Assembly (NCBI GenBank): GCA_944380065.1
Contig: CALWGM010000115.1
Coordinates: forward strand, 1-35,143
Length of the DNA stretch: 35,143 nt
Source of the DNA: an uncultured Lachnospiraceae bacterium
Lineage (GTDB): Bacteria > Bacillota > Clostridia > Lachnospirales > Lachnospiraceae
Reading direction: 5' to 3'
The translations under genes were made by a program, and so were the position numbers. Below are positions 14,225 to 22,329 of the stretch, one piece after another (within the stretch, counting starts at the first letter, position 1; every line of letters begins with the position of its first letter). Below the pieces are notes generated by a model. The model saw nothing but the letters and a program-made list of their open reading frames with translations. It made no database searches and had not been told where the DNA came from.

Positions 14225-16870
14225 TTATTTCATCTGAGCCAGGCGGGCTTCCACATCCGCCATCATCTGCTCATACTTTTTCAGTTTCGCTTTCTCTTCT
14301 TCTACCTTGGCTGCCGGGGCTTTGCTTAAGAACTTCTCATTCTTCAGCATGCCGTTGGAGCGCGCCAGCTCCTTCTGGAGCTTCGCCTTTTCTTTTTCCA
14401 GACGCTCCTTTTCCTTTGCCATATCCACTAACTCTTCCAGCGGGATATAGATCACCGCATGGGGGATAACCACGGAGACCGCATCCTCCGGAATGCCCGT
14501 CTTGTCCTTCTGTACGGAGACTTCGCTGGCGCTGATCAGATGCATATAAATATTTTTAAAGTTCTCACAGCGGCGAATCACATTTTCATCCTGGGAAACC
14601 ACATAATATTTTGCCTTGCGGCTGGGCGGAACGTTCATCTCGGAACGGAGATTGCGGACGCCCTTCACCAGCACCTTGATGGCTTCGATGGAAGCTTCCG
14701 CCTCCTCAAAATGCAGTTCCTGCGTATACTCCGGCCAGGAAGCCAGCATAACAGTCTCCTCCTCCGGGCAGAGGGTGCAGTAAATTTCCTCTGTGATAAA
14801 CGGCATAAACGGATGCAGCATCTTCAGGGCGTTGGCCAGAACCGTCTTTAACGTCCACAGGGCGCTGTTGGCCGCTGCCGGATCCTGCTCTTTGTTGTAG
14901 AGACGCACCTTGACGATCTCGATATACCAGTCGCAGAACTCCTCCCAGATAAAATCGAACACTTTCTGAACGGCAATTCCCAGTTCAAATTTGTCCATAT
15001 TTTCCGTAACGTCCTTCGCCAGGGTGTTCACTTTGGAAAGAATCCACTGATCCTCCGGGAACAGGTCTTTGTCCTCCGGCCTCACCGGCTGCTCCTCGCC
15101 CAGGTTCATCATAATAAACCGGGATGCGTTCCACACTTTGTTGGCAAAATTCCGGCTGGACTCTACTCTCTCCCAGTAGAAACGCATGTCGTTTCCAGGC
15201 GCGTTTCCGGTGATCAGAGTCAGACGCAGCGCGTCGGCGCCGTATTTGTCGATAACTTCCAGGGGATCGATGCCGTTCCCCAGGGACTTGCTCATCTTCC
15301 TTCCCTGGGAATCCCGCACCAGGCCGTGGATCAGCACCGTATGGAACGGCTCTGTCCCGGTCTGCTCCAGGGCGGAGAACACCATCCGGATCACCCAGAA
15401 GAAAATGATATCATATCCGGTCACCAGCACATCGGTGGGATAGAAGTAATCCAGATCCGGCGTTTTCTCCGGCCATCCCAGCGTGGAGAAAGGCCACAGG
15501 GCAGAGGAAAACCAGGTATCCAGGGTATCCTCATCCTGGATCAGATGGGTACAGCCGCACTGCGGGCATTTCTCCGGCACCTCCTTGGCCACAACCATAT
15601 GGCCGCATTCCTCACAGTAGTAAGCCGGGATCCGGTGTCCCCACCAGAGCTGTCTGGAAATGCACCAGTCGCGGATCCCCTCCAGCCAGTGGAGATACGT
15701 CTTGCCATAATTTTCCGGCACGAATTTCAGCCGTCCGCTCTTTAAGGCGTCGATGGCCGGCTTCGCCATCTCCTCCATTTTTACAAACCACTGGGGCTTG
15801 ATCATGGGCTCCACCGTGGTCTTGCAGCGGTCATGGGTTCCCACATTGTGCACGTGATCTTCCACGGCAACCAGGAGCCCCATCTCATCCAGTTTCTCCA
15901 CAATGGCTTTTCTGGCCTCATAGCGATCCATTCCCTCATAGATGCCTCCATTGGCATTGATGGTGGCGTCGTCGTTCAGCACGTTGATCTCAGGAAGGTT
16001 ATGGCGTTTTCCCACCTCAAAATCATTGGGGTCATGCGCCGGCGTAATCTTCACACACCCGGTTCCAAACTCCTTGTCCACGTAAGGATCCGCAATCACC
16101 GGAATCTCCCGGTTGACGATGGGAAGCAGAAGAGTCTTGCCGATCAGATCCTGGTACCGCTCGTCATCGGGATTTACCGCAACAGCAGTATCGCCCAGCA
16201 TAGTCTCCGGACGGGTGGTGGCGATCTCCACGAACCTGCCCTCCTCGCCCACGATGGGGTATTTGATATGCCAGAAATGCCCGGCCTGCTCCACATGCTC
16301 TACCTCCGCGTCGGAAATGGACGTCTTGCAGACAGGACACCAGTTGATGATACGGGAACCCTTATAAATATATCCCTTGTCAAACAGACGGATAAACGTT
16401 TCCTTCACCGCGTTGGAGCAGCCCTCGTCCATGGTAAACCGCTCCCGCTCCCAGTCCGCGGAAGATCCCAGCTTCTTTAACTGGCGCACGATCCGTCCGC
16501 CGTACTCTTCCTTCCACTCCCAGGCGTATTTTAAGAACTCTTCCCTGGTCAGATCCGCTTTGTCGATCCCTCTTTCCTTCAGGCTGTTGATCACCTTCAC
16601 CTCCGTGGCAATCGCCGCATGGTCGGTGCCCGGCTGCCAGAGGGCGGAATATCCCTGCATCCTCTTATAGCGGATCAGGATGTCCTGCATGGTATTGTCC
16701 AGGGCGTGCCCCATATGAAGCTGCCCGGTAATATTCGGCGGAGGCATTACGATCGTAAAAGGCTTTTTGCTGCGGTCTGCTTCCGCATGAAAATAGTGAT
16801 TATCCTCCCATTTCTTGTAAAGACGATCCTCTATTCCCTTGGGATCATAGGTCTTTGCCAGTTCTTTCAT
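14225..16870 (-). CDS. valS: Valyl-tRNA synthetase
   Basis: ValS charges tRNA-Val. The 881-residue class I synthetase has the HIGH-type motif HMGHALD, the KMSKS motif ([11 protein letters not shown]) and the editing domain ([18 protein letters not shown]). It also has an anticodon-binding helix bundle and the C-terminal coiled coil typical of ValRS (residues about 815-880, [21 protein letters not shown]). Start at 16870 is supported by AAGGAGAGAG upstream. Expression is controlled by the T-box leader at 16929-17228, with terminator and antiterminator in front of the gene. It heads the operon valS-folC-45-residue protein-TPR protein. Confidence 0.98.
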   Translation of the reverse strand: MKELAKTYDPKGIEDRLYKKWEDNHYFHAEADRSKKPFTIVMPPPNITGQLHMGHALDNTMQDILIRYKRMQGYSALWQPGTDHAAIATEVKVINSLKERGIDKADLTREEFLKYAWEWKEEYGGRIVRQLKKLGSSADWERERFTMDEGCSNAVKETFIRLFDKGYIYKGSRIINWCPVCKTSISDAEVEHVEQAGHFWHIKYPIVGEEGRFVEIATTRPETMLGDTAVAVNPDDERYQDLIGKTLLLPIVNREIPVIADPYVDKEFGTGCVKITPAHDPNDFEVGKRHNLPEINVLNDDATINANGGIYEGMDRYEARKAIVEKLDEMGLLVAVEDHVHNVGTHDRCKTTVEPMIKPQWFVKMEEMAKPAIDALKSGRLKFVPENYGKTYLHWLEGIRDWCISRQLWWGHRIPAYYCEECGHMVVAKEVPEKCPQCGCTHLIQDEDTLDTWFSSALWPFSTLGWPEKTPDLDYFYPTDVLVTGYDIIFFWVIRMVFSALEQTGTEPFHTVLIHGLVRDSQGRKMSKSLGNGIDPLEVIDKYGADALRLTLITGNAPGNDMRFYWERVESSRNFANKVWNASRFIMMNLGEEQPVRPEDKDLFPEDQWILSKVNTLAKDVTENMDKFELGIAVQKVFDFIWEEFCDWYIEIVKVRLYNKEQDPAAANSALWTLKTVLANALKMLHPFMPFITEEIYCTLCPEEETVMLASWPEYTQELHFEEAEASIEAIKVLVKGVRNLRSEMNVPPSRKAKYYVVSQDENVIRRCENFKNIYMHLISASEVSVQKDKTGIPEDAVSVVIPHAVIYIPLEELVDMAKEKERLEKEKAKLQKELARSNGMLKNEKFLSKAPAAKVEEEKAKLKKYEQMMADVEARLAQMK

Positions 16871-16928
16871 CCGTTTTCTCTCTCCTTTTTATTTCTTCTG
16901 AATCGAAAGTGGAATACAGTTCCCCATA

Positions 16929-17228
16929 AAACCAAAAGCCCTCCACATGCGTCTGCATGTGAAGGGCGTAATTTACGCGGTACCACCTTCATTTCCCGTA
17001 TACACAGGAATCTCTCACATCCGGTAACGGGGATGAATCGTGAAACCCTACCCATCTGCACCGTGCAGACTTCAGGTCTCCGGTTCCAGAGCTACCTTCC
17101 GCAAACCGCCTGCCGGATCACCTTGCAGCCTGTGGGTCATCCTCTCTGCTGCCGCGCGTTTCGCGTACTCCTCTCTGTCACTACCTTTTTCTGCCGCCGG
17201 AAGCGCTCTCCCGGCTGCCTGATTTGCT
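16929..17228 (-). promoter_or_regulatory. T-box leader (tRNA-Val sensing) of valS
   Basis: The T-box sequence AAGGTGGTACCGCG is at 16989-16976 (minus). A terminator with stem GCCCTTCACATGC / GCATGTGGAGGGC lies at 16967-16938, followed by TTTTGGTTTT. Upstream, stem I can be folded by hand: CAGAG pairs with CTCTG at its base, and CGCGAAACGC pairs with GCGGTTTGCG above. The 3' side of the internal loop between them reads GAAGGTAG. GTA at 17095-17093 therefore sits in the specifier position with the usual purine after it, a valine codon. Uncharged tRNA-Val should stabilise the antiterminator and switch valS on. The 5' end follows from the promoter at 17235-17263. Confidence 0.93.
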
Positions 17229-17234
17229 TTACTC

Positions 17235-17263
17235 ATCATAAACAACATTATTTGGGTTGTCAA
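17235..17263 (-). promoter_or_regulatory. Sigma-A promoter of the valS operon
   Basis: On the minus strand TTGACA (17263-17258), a 17-bp spacer and TATGAT (17240-17235) stand just upstream of the T-box leader. Confidence 0.85.
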
Positions 17264-17292
17264 CTGTTTTTCAAAAAGCAATCCCTGTGCGG

Positions 17293-17321
17293 TTGTAAAT
17301 TATGTCCTGACAAGGTATAAT
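17293..17321 (+). promoter_or_regulatory. Promoter upstream of the Uma2 remnant
   Basis: TTGTAA (17293-17298), 17 bp and TATAAT (17316-17321) form a good promoter reading toward the truncated Uma2 gene. An ATG follows at 17322 but its frame stops after three codons. Confidence 0.6.
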
Positions 17322-17362
17322 ATGAGCACTTAGCGAGGTATTTTCGATCTTAGTGCGAGTCA

Positions 17363-17812
17363 TACCTGGCTCCGTTTGATGTAAAACTAAGCGACCAGCC
17401 GCTGACCATTGTCCAGCCGGATCTTATGATCGTATGCGACAGAAATAAATTAGACGGGAAACGCTGCAACGGCGCGCCGGATTTTATCATTGAAATCGTT
17501 TCTCCCGGAAATCCTGCTGACGATTATATCCGAAAACTGTATTATTACAAAAATGCGGGCGTACGGGAATACTGGATCGTGGATCCTCACAGAAAAACAG
17601 TCACAGTCAACCATTTTGAGAAAAATCTGCTGAATCTCCAGTATTCTTTCGATTCTGTGATCAAAGTAAATATTTATGACGACCTGCTGATTGATTTCGC
17701 AGCTATTTCCCGGACGCTGGTTTCATTTCATTCTAAAACGACCCGTAATTTTTCAGATACTGCTCTAAGAACGCGAAAAGCGCGTCCATCTCCTGGTCTG
17801 TCCCCACCGTGA
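17363..17812 (+). pseudogene. Uma2-family (DUF820) endonuclease remnant
   Basis: The conceptual translation from 17363 reads YLAPFDVKLSDQPLTIVQPDLMIVCD and continues through IEIVSPGNPADD, YKNAGVREYWIVDP and YDDLLIDF. This is the C-terminal two thirds of an Uma2 (PD-(D/E)XK-like) protein. The N-terminal part, roughly 60-90 residues, is missing. In this frame a TAG stands at 17351-17353 and there is no start before homology begins, although an ATG at 17426 would still allow a shorter product. The 3' end runs 80 bases into hisC on the other strand, so the original terminus is probably also lost. Uma2 genes are frequently multicopy and often decayed. I regard this as a broken copy; its promoter seems intact. 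Confidence 0.75.
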
Positions 17813-18803
17813 TCCGCAGATAATTGTCAATCCGGGGCTTCGCAAAGTAGCGGACATAAATATCCTGCTGCCGCAGCGCCTCGAACAGTTCCTTCGCCGG
17901 GCAGCGCTCATGGGTGGCGAAAATAAAGTTGCTTTTGGAATCCCGGAAGGAAAATCCCAGCCCGCGAAGCCGTGCTTTCGCCCGCTCTCTGGTAGCCACG
18001 ATCTTCCCGACCGTCTCATGAAAATACTCCGGGGCCGCCAGGGAGGCTGCGCCTGCAGCGATCGCCGTCTGGTTCATGGTGTAGGAATTAAAGGAATATT
18101 TCACATCATTCAGATACCGGATCAGCGCCGGGTTTGCCATGGCGTAGCCGATGCGCATTCCCGCCAGGGAACGGGACTTGGAAAAGGTCTGCACCACGAT
18201 CAGATTCTCGTATTTTTCCAGCAGCGGCACCGCCGAGACCGCTCCGAAATCCACGTAGGCCTCGTCCACGATCACGATCACATCCTGGTTATGCCGCAGA
18301 ATATCCTCGATCATCTCCTGCGGGGCTTCCACACCGGTGGGCGCGTTGGGGTTCGGGAAGATCACGCCCCCGTTCTCCTTATAATAGTCCTCCGCCACGA
18401 TATCAAAATCCTCATTCAGAGGCTGCGTCTCATAGGGAATCCGGAACACGTCTGCCCAGACATCATAAAAAGAATAGGTAATATCGGGAAACAGGATCGG
18501 TTTTCCACTGTTAAAAAAGGTCAGGAAACACATGGCCAGCACATCATCCGAACCGACCCCCGCAAACACCTGCTCCGGTTTCAGCCCCTGGCTGTCGGCA
18601 ATGGCCTGCACCAATTTCGCGGCTGCCGGATCCGGATACCGGCGCAGCAGATCCGTATCCAGGCTGCGCAGCGCCTCCATCACCCCCGGCGCCGGCGGAT
18701 ACGGGTTCTCGTTGGTATTCAGTTTGATCATTTTTGCCTTCTGCGGCTGCTCGCCGGGCGTATACGGCGTCACACGGCGGATATTTTTTTCCCAGGCTTT
18801 CAT
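17733..18803 (-). CDS. hisC: Histidinol-phosphate aminotransferase
   Basis: HisC transfers an amino group from glutamate to imidazole acetol phosphate in histidine synthesis. The 356-residue fold-type I PLP enzyme shows KLNTNENPYPPAP near the start, NPNAPTG, the VDEAYVDF motif and the PLP lysine Lys209 in TFSKSRSLAGMRIGY. It also has RITVGT near the end. GGGAGG stands 8 bases before the ATG. No other his genes are nearby, so the gene is separated from the main his operon; closely related aminotransferases of this subgroup can also act on aromatic keto acids. It has its own promoter and a leader that contains a palindromic repeat. Confidence 0.93.
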   Translation of the reverse strand: MKAWEKNIRRVTPYTPGEQPQKAKMIKLNTNENPYPPAPGVMEALRSLDTDLLRRYPDPAAAKLVQAIADSQGLKPEQVFAGVGSDDVLAMCFLTFFNSGKPILFPDITYSFYDVWADVFRIPYETQPLNEDFDIVAEDYYKENGGVIFPNPNAPTGVEAPQEMIEDILRHNQDVIVIVDEAYVDFGAVSAVPLLEKYENLIVVQTFSKSRSLAGMRIGYAMANPALIRYLNDVKYSFNSYTMNQTAIAAGAASLAAPEYFHETVGKIVATRERAKARLRGLGFSFRDSKSNFIFATHERCPAKELFEALRQQDIYVRYFAKPRIDNYLRITVGTDQEMDALFAFLEQYLKNYGSF

Positions 18804-18833
18804 TTCATGAGCCTCCCTTATGCTTCATTTTCT

Positions 18834-18860
18834 GTTACTGTTCACTCCGTTCACAGTAAC
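18834..18860. repeat. 27-bp palindromic repeat, copy 1 (hisC leader)
   Basis: The arms GTTACTGT and ACAGTAAC flank an 11-base centre. The same 27 bases occur without mismatch in inverse orientation at 28770-28796. The element lies inside the transcribed leader of hisC, between promoter and ribosome binding site, and would form a hairpin in the RNA. Confidence 0.88.
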
Positions 18861-18874
18861 CATTTTCTTTCAAA

Positions 18875-18903
18875 AAGATAGCACAGAATTTCTTCCTTTG
18901 CAA
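18875..18903 (-). promoter_or_regulatory. Promoter of hisC
   Basis: On the minus strand TTGCAA (18903-18898), 17 bp and TATCTT (18880-18875). Its -35 box is only 3 bp from that of the divergent PAP2 promoter. Confidence 0.65.
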
Positions 18904-18906
18904 GAA

Positions 18907-18934
18907 TTGACAGGGCATGATATCATGTTATAAT
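18907..18934 (+). promoter_or_regulatory. Promoter of the PAP2 gene with a palindrome in the spacer
   Basis: TTGACA (18907-18912), a 16-bp spacer and TATAAT (18929-18934) are both consensus hexamers. The spacer contains the perfect 12-bp palindrome CATGATATCATG (18916-18927), a possible operator. Confidence 0.8.
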
Positions 18935-19022
18935 TCCCTGTAAGGTAAGAAATATGGATATAATCCATATTTCCCGGATAACAGCTGATCCGGCAAAACA
19001 CAGACAGATAAGAGGTCCGTAC

Positions 19023-19727
19023 ATGAAAAAGATCTTTTCCTTTTTGAAGAATAACAAACATTTTTTCCTGCTGCTCTACGCCGCGATTTATATTCCCTGG
19101 TTCGGCTATGTGGAGAAAAAAGTCAATATCCATTCCGATTACCATATCATCCATATGGCGCTGGACGACTACATCCCGTTCTGCGAATTTTTTGTGATCC
19201 CCTATTATCTGTGGTTTGTATACATAGCAGTGACCATCCTTTATATTGCCTTTCGCGACGGGAAAACCTGCTGGAGAATGGGCGCGTTCCTGATCACAGG
19301 GATGACCCTGTTCCTGATCATCTCCACCGTATACCCCAACGGCCACCAGCTGCGCCCGGAGGTCTTTGCGCGGGACAATTTCTGCGTGGATCTGGTACAG
19401 AAGCTTTACGCCACAGATACGCCCACCAACCTGTTCCCCAGCATCCATGTATACAATTCCATCGGCGCACACCTGGCGCTTACTCACTGTGACAGGCTGA
19501 TGAACAACCCACGCACCCGGTGGGTGAAATGGGTGTCTCTGTGCCTGATGGTCAGCATCATCCTGTCCACCATGTTTTTAAAACAGCATTCGGTATTTGA
19601 TGTGATCACCGCCCTGGCGCTGGCTGCCGTGATGTATGTGCTCTGTTATGGCCCCGCAGCCCGGGTTATCGAAAAAAGCCTGCAGAAACAGGATCAGCGG
19701 ACACGGAAAAAATTTCCGGCCCGCTGA
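19023..19727 (+). CDS. PAP2-superfamily membrane phosphatase
   Basis: The 234-residue membrane protein has about five to six transmembrane helices and the PAP2 phosphatase motifs. These are a reduced first motif around NGHQLRPE, PSIHVYNS (second motif, catalytic His) and STMFLKQHSVFDVITA (third motif with His and Asp). It probably dephosphorylates a lipid phosphate or transfers a phospho-headgroup at the membrane; the exact substrate cannot be told. ATG 19023 is chosen over the upstream ATG at 18954 because AAGAGG stands before it and the upstream part shows no family similarity. The basic tail (IEKSLQKQDQRTRKKFPAR) is coded by DNA that is duplicated at 21495-21565. Confidence 0.85.
   Translation: MKKIFSFLKNNKHFFLLLYAAIYIPWFGYVEKKVNIHSDYHIIHMALDDYIPFCEFFVIPYYLWFVYIAVTILYIAFRDGKTCWRMGAFLITGMTLFLIISTVYPNGHQLRPEVFARDNFCVDLVQKLYATDTPTNLFPSIHVYNSIGAHLALTHCDRLMNNPRTRWVKWVSLCLMVSIILSTMFLKQHSVFDVITALALAAVMYVLCYGPAARVIEKSLQKQDQRTRKKFPAR
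19657..19727 (+). repeat. 71-bp direct repeat, copy A (3' end of the PAP2 gene)
   Basis: This segment ends exactly at the PAP2 stop codon and matches 21495-21565 at 68 of 71 positions by hand alignment. Inside it, AGCGG...CCGCT with inner GGAAA/TTTCC can form a hairpin. Confidence 0.92.
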
Positions 19728-19737
19728 GTCGATATAT

Positions 19738-19768
19738 CTTCCGGCATCTGCAAAGATGCCATCGGAAG
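19738..19768. other. Hairpin between convergent PAP2 and AAA-ATPase genes
   Basis: CTTCCG/CGGAAG and GGCATCT/AGATGCC form a nested stem with a short loop in the 42-bp gap between the two stop codons. No T-run follows, so a weak bidirectional terminator is only a guess. Confidence 0.5.
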
Positions 19769-19769
19769 C

Positions 19770-21386
19770 TCACAGCACCTCCACCCTGCAGTGATGCTTC
19801 TTATCTTTCCTGTTATAGCCAATTCCCACAGCTAAAATCCTCCCGGAAAAACGCTGTCTTTCCCCCAGCCGCTGCCGGAAACGCAGCGCATAGTTTTTCT
19901 CCCGGATCTGGCGGATCGCCTCTTCCGGCGTATGGTCAACCTTCAGTTCCAGAATGATTCCATCCGCATTCCTGTCCGTTTCCGGATAAAAGATAAAATC
20001 CACATAGCCTTTGCCAGCCCTGTCCTCCCGTTCCACACGGTAGGTATCCCGCGCCGACAGGTAAACCAGATTTACAATCGCCGTCAGTTCCGTTTCGTGA
20101 TGATAGCTTAACAGCGGAACCTCTGTATCGTGAGCCAGCTCCAGGATTTCCTCCATAGTCTCTGTATCTCCCGCCAGAGTTGCCTGAAGCATGCGGTCAG
20201 ACGCCTTTGCCAGACGATACACATACCCCATGGAAGGCTCCCTGGTCAGCATTTCCGCGAATTTGTCCATCAGCTCCCGGTTGGGAATAGAAACCGTGCC
20301 ATTTTCGTAGCTCAGGAATCCATAAACCACCATGGCAGAAAATATCTCCTCCCGGGTTTTCAGCTCCTGCATGGTCGCTGCGTACTCCCGGATCTTCACA
20401 GGAACCGGAATCCCGGACACCATAAGCGCCAGATCCTCACGTACCTGATCCACATTATGCTCAATATAATAAAATATCTCATCATACGGACCCGAACTGG
20501 TCCAGTAATTTCCCAGATTATTATTCGTCAGAGCCATCACCACAGACCTGGGATTGTAAAGCCGTTCCCCGCCTTTTGTCTGATAGCCATCGTACCAGCT
20601 TTTCAGTCCCCCACGCGTGATCTTCGCTGCCTGCCCGTTTTTTTCCTGATACCGTTCAAACAGCAGATCTACTTCTCCATCCGTAAAACCAAAATAATCC
20701 GAAAAGCGTTCTTCCGCAGCCATGGTAAACTCACTAAACATATTCAGTTCCGATCCGCTGGAATATTTTGCAATCGGCAGGATCCCCGTCATATACGTCA
20801 GCAGGACATAGGGGCGGTCTTTGAGCAGATTTCTCAGAAACTGCAGATATTCCCGCTTCTCCTGCTCCGCCGCAAAAGACTGATGAAAGATAAAATCCCA
20901 CTCATCCAATACAAAAATAAACTCCGCCGTGTCATCTGCCGCATATATATTCAGCAGTGCCGAAACAGCAGACGTTTCCTGTCCGCCAACCAGCCCGGGA
21001 AAGGACTGTCTCAGATCCTCCAGCAGCCTGCCTTCGATCTGCCCGATATATTCCCCGTACGTCCGGCACGGGCTCATAACATCGTTAAACGAAATATGGA
21101 TGACCGGATATCGGTTGGCATACGCCTCCCACCCCTGCGTTTGTCCTATCTCCAAGGCGGAAAACAGATCCGTCGAATTGCAGGCTCTGGAAAAAAACGC
21201 CGCTATCATATTCGCCGCTACCGTCTTGCCAAATCTACGGGGCCTTGTGATACAGATATTGTCCCCGCCCTCCCGGATCACAGAAATCAGTTCTTCCAGC
21301 ATTTTCGTTTTGTCCACGAAATACGGCTTTCTGATTTCTTTCCTATACAAAGCGTATGCTGTTTTGCTGTCCAGATAAATCCCCAT
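19770..21386 (-). CDS. AAA-ATPase with PD-(D/E)XK nuclease domain (DUF1703 type)
   Basis: The 538-residue protein belongs to the AAA-ATPase-like plus PDDEXK_9 (DUF1703) family, which is multicopy in many gut bacteria and of unknown function. It has the family Walker A RPRRFGKT (48-55), Walker B FIFVLDEWD (about 156-164) and the family stretch LLTYMTGILPIAK. The C-terminal nuclease-like core reads GYVDFIFYP and IILELKV, with the Asp and Glu-x-Lys of the motif present. Start 21386 has GGAGG 9 bases upstream; the longer frame from 21431 has no such signal. The whole gene lies between two copies of the PAP2 gene end, which suggests that it was inserted. The GC content looks lower than that of neighbouring housekeeping genes. 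Confidence 0.9.
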   Translation of the reverse strand: MGIYLDSKTAYALYRKEIRKPYFVDKTKMLEELISVIREGGDNICITRPRRFGKTVAANMIAAFFSRACNSTDLFSALEIGQTQGWEAYANRYPVIHISFNDVMSPCRTYGEYIGQIEGRLLEDLRQSFPGLVGGQETSAVSALLNIYAADDTAEFIFVLDEWDFIFHQSFAAEQEKREYLQFLRNLLKDRPYVLLTYMTGILPIAKYSSGSELNMFSEFTMAAEERFSDYFGFTDGEVDLLFERYQEKNGQAAKITRGGLKSWYDGYQTKGGERLYNPRSVVMALTNNNLGNYWTSSGPYDEIFYYIEHNVDQVREDLALMVSGIPVPVKIREYAATMQELKTREEIFSAMVVYGFLSYENGTVSIPNRELMDKFAEMLTREPSMGYVYRLAKASDRMLQATLAGDTETMEEILELAHDTEVPLLSYHHETELTAIVNLVYLSARDTYRVEREDRAGKGYVDFIFYPETDRNADGIILELKVDHTPEEAIRQIREKNYALRFRQRLGERQRFSGRILAVGIGYNRKDKKHHCRVEVL

Positions 21387-21494
21387 CGCATCCGTCCTCC
21401 AGAACCCAAAATACTGATGATGAAAGATCATGCTTCCTGCTGTTTCTATGCATTCAGTATACGATGCCGTACAGAAAAAGTCAAAAAAAAGAGA

Positions 21495-21565
21495 CAGCCC
21501 GGGCTATCGAAAAAAGCCTGCAGAAACAGGCTCAGCGGACACGGAAAGAATTTCCGGCCCGCTGA
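21495..21565 (+). repeat. 71-bp direct repeat, copy B (orphan PAP2 gene end)
   Basis: This copy differs from copy A at three positions and still codes the last 22 or so residues of the PAP2 protein, but no PAP2 gene body precedes it. On the minus strand AGCCTG/CAGGCT followed by a T-run makes a terminator-like hairpin; one of the three changes improves this stem. Confidence 0.9.
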
Positions 21566-21584
21566 ACTTCCAGCTCAACTTATG

Positions 21585-22316
21585 TCAGTACATGGAATTT
21601 ACGATCGTTCTCATATTTTCAAAAGAAGTCCGTCCTGACAATTCATAACGTATGCCATCCGCCACAAAAACAGCCTTCTTTTTCGTGACATTGCTCTGAG
21701 GAGACCCTGCGGTTTCCTCCAGCAAAATCACCCGGTATCCCTGTTCTGAAACGTAAGCATCATAATACTCATACATTCCCAGATATTCTTTAGCAAAGCC
21801 AGTCTCTTCCTGCTCTTTGCTGTATATGATGCTGACCTCCATAGAAACAGGAGAAACATACTCTTTCCCGGACTTACAGGTGTACCGCTCATATTCACTG
21901 CACTGACTTTCCGGCAGCGGATGATAACCACTGGTATCTCCCAGAATATAATTACTCAGCCTGATAATAGCAAAGTTTTCATTATCTGTGCGGATCGTGC
22001 CGCACAGGTACGGATGATCACCGGCAAGCTCGCTGTTCAGCAAAGAAATCCCCAGTCGGCTCTGGAGTGCTTTATAATCAGAAATCTCTTCACTTCCGGA
22101 AACGCCATCCTCTGCATGGATTCGAATCTTCTGGAAGGGCACCCGATACATGGGATCCAGTTCCGGCAGCGTATTTCCATTGACAGACAGCTGGCTGCCA
22201 TCCCGGCTTCTTCCGCCGCAGACAGTCGCCGCGCCAAAAAGAATCATAAGCACCGCGATTATCATCCCCAATATTATCTTATCTTTTCTGTCGGTCTGGT
22301 GTCTGAAACATTTCAT
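21585..22316 (-). CDS. Membrane-anchored protein of the ECF operon (DUF4367-like end)
   Basis: The 243-residue protein has a short basic cytoplasmic start, one membrane helix (about residues 14-35, IILGMIIAVLMILFGAATVCGG) and an extracellular domain of about 200 residues. The last 30 residues (VFVADGIRYELSGRTSFENMRTIVNSMY) resemble the end of DUF4367 domains found next to ECF sigma factors. The resemblance is by eye and the rest is not recognised. It follows the anti-sigma gene by 13 bases and is the last gene of the operon, so it probably belongs to the same envelope stress response. Its stop is 19 bases from the orphan repeat copy B. Confidence 0.72.
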   Translation of the reverse strand: MKCFRHQTDRKDKIILGMIIAVLMILFGAATVCGGRSRDGSQLSVNGNTLPELDPMYRVPFQKIRIHAEDGVSGSEEISDYKALQSRLGISLLNSELAGDHPYLCGTIRTDNENFAIIRLSNYILGDTSGYHPLPESQCSEYERYTCKSGKEYVSPVSMEVSIIYSKEQEETGFAKEYLGMYEYYDAYVSEQGYRVILLEETAGSPQSNVTKKKAVFVADGIRYELSGRTSFENMRTIVNSMY

Positions 22317-22329
22317 CCTCAGATCTCCT

